A stretch of 64,000 bases of DNA from positions 97,571,897 through 97,635,896 of the forward strand of contig NC_081407.1 in NCBI RefSeq assembly GCF_030272615.1, written 5' to 3'. This DNA is from Cryptomeria japonica (taxonomy: Eukaryota > Streptophyta > Pinopsida > Cupressales > Cupressaceae). Of this stretch, positions 57,706 to 64,000 are shown in pieces. A program made the translations under genes and the position numbers. The notes below the pieces were generated by a model. The model saw only the letters and a program-made list of their open reading frames with translations, was not told the DNA's origin and made no database searches. Numbering within the stretch: position 1 is the first letter of the stretch; each line of letters opens with the position of its first letter.

Positions 57706-59336
57706 GTTGGCATTGACAAAACTGGTTAATCCAGAGAATCGATATACTTGCTGAGATTTGTCATTGATGTCTAACACTGATCGGTGGAGTTGTACTGGTG
57801 GAGTGGTGTATCCCAGTAGAAAAGGTGATGACTTGTAAACAACATGGAAGCAACATAAGAGACAAGTGATCAAGGTTTAATCAGCTCAAGGGAAGATAGA
57901 CTAAGCTAACCGGTCAATCACTCAAGAAGACCAGTGTTGAGGTCATATCTTTAAGTTGGTCATTATGATGATAATGAAGTCACCGCGGGTGACTTAGGCA
58001 AGAGGGCCTGAGGTTGTATGCAAACCAGAACCTCATTGGAAAACAGGAGAAGATACTTGATGGAAGCACTACAAACTAGCATCAAGGGATGAACCATCAA
58101 TGAAGAGCGTAGTAGTATACCGGTAGATAGGTAAAGTAGAAGGAAGATAGGTGTTTGCCTAAAATCTTGGAGTGATGATCAATTATTCAGTTGCAGTGGC
58201 AAAAGGTGAGTTGGTGAGCTTGTGTGTGTGCCAAACTAAAGGTTGGTGAAGTCAACTTCAGTCATCATGCAGTCAAGCCATGATTACTTGCGGATTTTCT
58301 AGTTCGCATTTAAAAGACTGAACTCGACCCAGAAGTCACTATTTTTGGGGGATGCAATGGCAAAATTAGTTGATTAGTTGGCAGAATTGTTGCAGGGTGT
58401 GCAAAGAAAGAGTGGGAGATTTTGAATTTGAAATCCTCTAAAATCTGTGATTGCTTTGATTGAGGAAATACCTGAAGGTGATGATAGAAAGTGTATAAAG
58501 TATTTCTGAGTTCATTCAAAAATTCTTCATCGTAAAATTTGCAAAGAGCAGATCCTGTGAAAGGTGATCCAAAGTGCAAAGTAGAGTGAGAGGAAGTGCT
58601 AAAAGATTTAGCAAAGCGATGAGTGTATGAAGTAGACCGGCAAAATGCAGAGTCGAGGGTCAAAGGACCAACAAAGTGCAGAGCTGAGGGTCAGAGGACT
58701 GACAAAGTGCAGAGCCGAGGGTCAGAGGACTGGCATAGTGCAGAGCCGAAGGTATAAGCAGAAAACTAGTGTTGTGCAGAGCAAACACAATCGATGCAGA
58801 TAAAATATGATTTTCATTATGATCTGATCAAGTTATCATTAGCTACTCCAATAGATCATCTTTCAATTGTTGCCTAACCATTGCATCTCAAATCCCTTAA
58901 CCAGGTGGAATTTAGCAGGTCCCTTTGTAAAATCCCTTAACCGGGTGACATCTTAATTGATGTTTCTAAGTCCTTTAACTAGGCTACCTTTAATAGGGTA
59001 AAGGCATTGACATGCCTTAAATAAAATCCCTTAATCGGGTGGCACCTAACAGTGTCTTTGTAATCTCCTAACATGGATGGCTCTTCACCGGGCATACAAC
59101 AGAAGAGTACAAATTTTGTGAGTTCTTACTCAAATCGTGGTTTTCTCCCATTTGGGTTTCCACGAGATAAATCTTGGTGTCACTGTGAATATTTTCATGC
59201 ATGCATATTCTTCTATAGTAATTGTTTGTATTGATGAATATTAAGTGAGTGCAGACTTGAGTTAAAAGTTTTAATTGTGTAAAACTAGTAAAGTGTTGAT
59301 TCACCCCTCCCCTCTTAGCACCAGTTGGGACTAACA
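57706..59336 (+). repeat. 5' LTR of Copia-4
   Basis: The start TGTTGGCATTGACAAA and end GGGACTAACA fit copia LTR ends. Inside lie four 31-32-bp repeats with TGCAGAGCCGAGGGTCAGAG (58643-58765) and repeated AATCCCTTAACCGGGTG words (58878-59045). The second LTR is not in the window, so the start rests on the terminal words alone. Confidence 0.65.
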
Positions 59337-59338
59337 AT

Positions 59339-59355
59339 TGGTATCACAACTTTGG
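59339..59355 (+). promoter_or_regulatory. Primer-binding site of Copia-4 (degenerate)
   Basis: TGGTATCACAACTTTGG begins two bases after the LTR. The first eight bases match initiator-Met tRNA priming sites; the rest has drifted. Confidence 0.6.
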
Positions 59356-59400
59356 TCCTTAGATTTAGAAGAAGCTTAACCGCTTAAGGAAAGATCCAAG

Positions 59401-60480
59401 ATGATGCGAAAGGAGGGTCCTAAGTTCTCTAAGGAGAATTACACCTTATGGTTTGGTAGAATGAAGCTCTATCTAAGAACCCTAGGAGAACAATATTGGA
59501 ACCATGTAATCATAGAGTACTTTGAACCTATAGGGGTTCTCACTCTAGATCAAATCAAAGAAAGGCAAGACAACACTGCTACTATGGATCGGATTGTTAG
59601 CACTCTATCTGACATTGAGTATGTTGAGGTTCAAGATTTGAAAACAACCTTTCAGATGTGGAATAAGCTTAAGACTGTTTATGGAGGAGATCCTCATGTT
59701 TAAAAGGCTAAAGTAGACAGCTTGAGAGGAAAATTTGATGAGATGAGGATGCAGGAAGGAGAAAATATAGAGTAGTATAGAAAAATAATAAAGGATGTAG
59801 TAAACTCCATTAGAAGTGCTGGAGGAAAGCTTGAAGAGGATGATGTGGTCAACAAAATCCTGAGAACCTTGCTACCACAATATGCCATAAGGGTTTTTGC
59901 AATTTAGGAACTCAGATCCTTGGGAACAGTTAGTGTTTCACTCGACTCACTGATCAGTAAGTTGACTGCCTTTGAACTTAGCAACTATGATAACAGTGTA
60001 CCAAAGATTGATGCTTCTTTCAAAGCTTCCATGATGCATGCACCAACAAGTAGAAGAAAAGAAATTGGAAGCAATTCTACTACAAGAACTGGTCATTCTC
60101 ATGAAAGTGACAACCTGTTATCTGAAGAACAGGATCATGATGAGATTGAAGCTCTATTGGCAAGAATATTGTCAAGAGGAAAAGGAAATTATAAAGGTAA
60201 ATTACCCTTTAAGTGCTTCTATTGTAATAAGATAGGTCGTATTGCATCCAGATGTCCTAACAATAATAGAGATAGGAAGGATAAATTTAGAAGCTACAAG
60301 GACAAGAGCAAGAAGGAGTGCTATCCTGCAAAAGAAGAAGTTACCGATGAAGAATTAGAAGGATCTGATGGACATGGAATTGCATTTGTGGTAGTAAAGG
60401 AAGATAACACAGAGGAAGGTGATATGGCATTGATTTCTAGTTCAAATTGGTGTGGAGATTGGGTAATTGACAGTGGTTGA
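59401..60480 (+). pseudogene. Copia-4 gag and protease start
   Basis: One frame with stops at 59701, about 59773 and about 59908 encodes a copia Gag: FSKENYTLWFGRMKLYL at the start, ALLARILSRGKGNYKGK and a CCHC knuckle (CFYC, then IASRC; about 60217-60255). The protease active site is WVIDSG, then TGA (60478-60480) exactly where the following Ala/Ser codon should be; the frame continues THHMTGD. Confidence 0.88.
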
Positions 60481-63430
60481 ACTCACCACATGACCGGTGA
60501 CAGAAACAAATTCCTTAGCATGGAGGATTGCAATGGAGGAACGGTGAGATTCAACAGTGATGCTCCTTGTGCAGTAAAAGGTAAGGGATCTATAGCCCTA
60601 AATGATAAAACAAATTGTGAAGATGTTTAATGGGTAGAAGGGCTAAAATATAGCCCATTAAGTGTTGCACAACTTAACAATAAGGGTTACCGGTTAGAAT
60701 TCAATGAAGAAATATGCAAAATAAATGACAAATTAAGAAGTTTGATTGCTACTGGTAAACAATATAGAGGTAATATGTTTCACCTAGACACCACCATAGG
60801 TAGTTGTCTAATGGAAAAGGTAGAAGACAGTTGGTTGTGGCACAAAAGACTATGTCATATCAACTTTGATAGCATAGCAAAAGTCAGTAAAATGAAGTCT
60901 ATCAGAGGTATGCCTAATATTGCGAAACCTGAAAAATGCTATGTGTAAAGAATGCCAACTAGGATGCTTGACCGGGTCTAGTTTCAACAAGAAATATTTC
61001 TCATCTAAAAAATATGCTGGACTTAGTTCATACAGACTTGTGTGGTCCTATGAGAACCAAGAGTTTCTATGGAGGCCGATATTTCATGTTGTTTGTAGAT
61101 GACTTCTCAAGAATGACGTGGGTTGTATTCTTGAAAGAAAAATCTAAAGCCTTTCACATGTTTAAGGTCTTCAAGGCTCGAGTAGAGAGATGAACCAACA
61201 AGATCTGAAATGTCTGAGATTAGATAGAGGAGGAGAGTTCACCTCTCAAGAGTTTATAAATTATTGTGAAGAACAAGGGATTATGAGATAGATGTCTGCA
61301 CCCAGAACACCTCAACAGAATGGGGTTGCTGAAAGAAGGAACAAAACTCTTATTGATTATGCAAGGAATCTGATGATACAGAAGGATATTCCACATATCT
61401 TCTAGAGAGAAGCTTTAAGCACCATTGTGTACACCTTGACCCAGATAGAGTTGAAGAAAGGGACAAATAAAACTCCCTATGAATTATGGTGTGGATACTC
61501 ACCCAATGTCTGCTATTTCAAAGTATTTGGAAGCAGGTGCTATATCAAGAGGGATGAGTACTCTAGAAAGTTTGATCCCAAGAGTGATGAAGGAACCTTC
61601 TTAGCTTACTTCACAAAGAGTAAAGAATACCGACGTTTGAAAAAAAGGACTAGTAAGATTGTGAAAAGTACAAATTTCAAAGTAGATGAGCTATCTAAGA
61701 AAAATGAATAGGATAGCAAGAGTGAACCAGAGGATTATAAAGGGTTCAAGTACACTGTACTGATCGAACCTGCCGAAGAGAATCTTGTTGTAGTGGCAAA
61801 TGAAGAAGCTTGTGAAGTAGAACCTGCACAACCGATAGAAGAAGCTCCAAGAAATGAAATAGTACTAGCAAAGTATGTCATAAACAATCACTCCACTGAA
61901 AATATCATTGGTGACAAAGATGCAGGAGTATTGACTAGAAGAAGAGCAAGAGAGAATGCATGTCTACTCTCCATAATTGAGCCCAAAACAACAAAGGAGG
62001 CTCTAAAAGATGAAGACTGGATAAAATCCATGGAGGAGGAACTGGAGTAGATTGAGAAAAATAAAACTTGGACTCTAGTGCCCAGATCGGAAAATAAAAA
62101 TGTGATACACACCAAATGGGTGTTTAGAAACAAAATGGATGAAACTGGTAAAATAGTAAGAAACAAAGCAAGGCTAGTCTACAAAGGCTATGCTCAGGAA
62201 GAAGGTTTGGATTATGGAGAAACCTTTGTATCGGTGGCCAGGTCGGAAGAGGTAAGAATTTTGTTGGCCTATGCTGCTTACAAGAAATTCAAAGTTTACC
62301 AAATGGATGTCAAATCAATATTCTTGAACGATGTTTTAGAGGAAGAAGTATACATAGAGCAACTAGAAGGGTTTGCATCAGAAGATGGAAGAGATATGGT
62401 ATGAAGGCTGAAGAAGGCTCTATATGGGCTAAAACAAGCACCAAGAGCTTCGTATGAGAGGCTGCGCTCATATCTATTAAGCATAGGGTTCAAGAGAACC
62501 AGTGATAACAGTAACCTGTATCTGAAGACCAAAGAAGAAAGAAAATATCTAATTGCTGAAATCTTCATAGATGACATCATCTTTGGAGGAAATGATGAGA
62601 TGATCAGAGTTTTTTTAGAACAAATGAAGCAAGAATTTGAGATGTCCATGATCAGTGAGATAGCTTTTGTAGAACAAATGAAGCAATAATTTGAGATGTC
62701 CATGATCAGTGAGATAAAATTCTTCATCTGCCTGCAAATCTCACAACTAAAGAATGACATATTCATTAGCCAGACCACGTACATAAGGGAAATTTTGAAG
62801 ACAATTCAAATGGAAGATTGCAAACTTGTTGGAACTCCAATGATTACAGGTTGCAAGCTCTCCAAAAATGATGAGGCTCATGAAGTGAATGAGACACTTT
62901 ACAAATCCATGATTGGGAAGTTGCAGTATGCAGTACACAGTAGACCGGCCATAACACAAGTTGTTGGCTTGGTTGCCAAATTTGCTGCGAATTCGAAAGA
63001 GACTCATATGGTGGCAGTGAAGAGAATATTTAGATACCTAAAAGGGACTGATGAGTATGGTTTCTGGTATCCATATAAGGGAGACTTCAACTTAAGTGTC
63101 TTCACCGATTCAGATTGGGCAGGGAACATTGATGACAGAAAAAGCACTAGTGGAGGTGCATTTTTTCTTGGAGATTGGATTATGTCATGGACAAACAAGA
63201 AATAAAATTGCATATCTCAATCCACAGCTGAGGCTGAGTATGTGGCTATTGCAATCAACTATACACAGATTGTATGGATCAAGCAATTATTGGAAAGTAT
63301 CCAAGAAAAGGTGACTGAACCTGTGATAATTCATCGTGACAACACCAGTGCTATAGACATATCCAAGAATTCGGTGATGCATTCCAAGACAAAGCATATA
63401 GCTATCAAATATCACTACCTCGGAGAATAG
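60481..63430 (+). pseudogene. Copia-4 pol: integrase, reverse transcriptase, RNase H
   Basis: The HHCC region (WLWHKRLCHINFDS, then CKECQLG) is near 60835-60970. The integrase core is in shifted frames (FVDDFSRMTWVV about 61090; NGVAERRNKTLID about 61320). Reverse transcriptase starts near 62090 (HTKWVFRNKMDE, VYQMDVKSIFLN) and has IDDIIFGG as the catalytic motif about 62566. A 54-bp in-frame tandem duplication follows. RNase H (FTDSDWAGN, STAEAEYVAI, HRDNTSAIDI) ends at a TAG near 63428-63430. At least ten stops or frameshifts are present. Confidence 0.9.
62617..62716 (+). repeat. 54-bp in-frame tandem duplication in Copia-4 reverse transcriptase
   Basis: AGAACAAATGAAGCAA and the following sequence to GAGATA occur at 62617-62670 and again from 62671. 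The repeat length is 18 codons. The second copy has a TAA where the first has GAA. Confidence 0.93.
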
Positions 63431-64000
63431 CATCAAGACAAGGAAGTGAGGTTGGAGTATATACTGTGTCGACTTGAATTTCATCCTCAGAATGCTACCT
63501 GTAATAAGTTAGTTTCACAAAATACAAATGGAAATACTACAGGAAATCCAAATTCAACCAATGAAACTACATGAAGTACATATGAAATAAAATACTAATA
63601 TTACCTTCATGGCTTATGTCTCATTGTGTCCTAACTCCATTGTTCCTGGTTGCAGATGGTGTGCTCTCAGACAATGCACTGATGGCTTCCAAGATGGCAT
63701 ATGAAGAATGGACTGATAACTTGTAATTAACTGATACTATGATATGCAAATATTACATGATTATGCTATATGATAATTGCTATTGCTATTGCTATTTGCT
63801 TCAAAAACTCGTAGATGCATATGATTAGCTTGCAAAATGCATTTGAAGTCTCTTGATTTCTAATTCTCTCTCAACTGAAGCTCTTGATTTTATAGACTTT
63901 GAGAGGATGAGATGATGTGGCTTAGATCAACGGTCATGATCAAATCTGCAGATTTGGATGGCTATGAGCAAAGGTGAAGGTTGAGAGAAAGGGGGAAGGA
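63431..64000 (+). other. Region downstream of Copia-4 RNase H
   Basis: A possible short continuation of pol fades by about 63570. The rest holds no recognised gene or LTR start, and is probably the element's 3' non-coding region. A run of GCTATT repeats lies at about 63778-63800. Confidence 0.4.

Larger units (their letters stand above)
57706..64000 (+). mobile_element. Copia-4, Ty1/copia element, runs off the right edge
   Basis: A 1.63-kb 5' LTR starts directly behind the PMD relic and is followed by a primer-binding-like site and a full but broken gag-pol. No 3' LTR is seen before 64000, so the element continues outside the window or is truncated. It belongs to a different copia lineage from Copia-1 and -3: the LTR is longer and Gag and protease differ. 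Confidence 0.85.

Overview
This is nuclear DNA of a large-genome seed plant, dominated by transposable elements. The Ty1/copia, chromodomain Ty3/gypsy and LINE families are all of plant type, and many primer-binding sites match plant initiator-Met tRNA (TGGTATCAGAGCC type). Intact genes are almost absent. A conifer or other gymnosperm is plausible from the decayed, nested elements and the plant-mobile-domain relic, but I cannot name the species.

Region 1 (126-24505) is one chromodomain gypsy element with 5-bp target duplications (ACCTA) and 1.17-kb LTRs. Three copia elements have inserted into its pol gene: Copia-1 (3501-9409, + strand), Copia-2 (9820-15258, - strand) and Copia-3 (15686-21548, - strand). 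Each has its own target duplication, and removing them leaves a gypsy element of about 7.1 kb. All reading frames carry stops or frameshifts.

Region 2 (24506-36586) is low-copy sequence. On the - strand it holds two exons of a host gene for the N-terminal PH-like domain of TFIIH subunit p62/TFB1 (27595-27675 and 26978-27062). Upstream lies a tandem, broken second copy (exon relics 34301-34350 and 28116-28200). The intron of the broken copy was expanded by about 5.6 kb that includes a 1.28-kb solo LTR, a GC-rich hAT-like element and a 245-bp tandem duplication.

Region 3 (36587 to about 45490) is a degenerate + strand L1-type LINE. It has ORF1 (DUF4283-like), ORF2 (endonuclease, reverse transcriptase, RNase H), a long microsatellite-like tail, an unexplained third reading frame and an AATAAA-containing 3' end running into (TA)n. 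A strong three-part palindrome follows.

Region 4 (46000-57700) contains unassigned repeats, two LTR-like ends finishing in GTGTCTACA, a charged coiled-coil reading frame with one stop (50698-51795), a long CGATATG-rich tandem array, and a decayed plant-mobile-domain gene (55601 to about 57668).

Region 5 (57706-64000) is Copia-4 on the + strand, with its 5' LTR and a broken gag-pol; its 3' LTR lies outside the window.

The most unusual signal is in the short non-coding stretch between pol and the 3' LTR of Copia-1, -2 and -3. Each carries an array of small inverted repeats whose stems change in a pair-preserving way while the loop sequence is kept. Two of the elements share a GGTGACGA loop motif. 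I know of no named feature that explains this.
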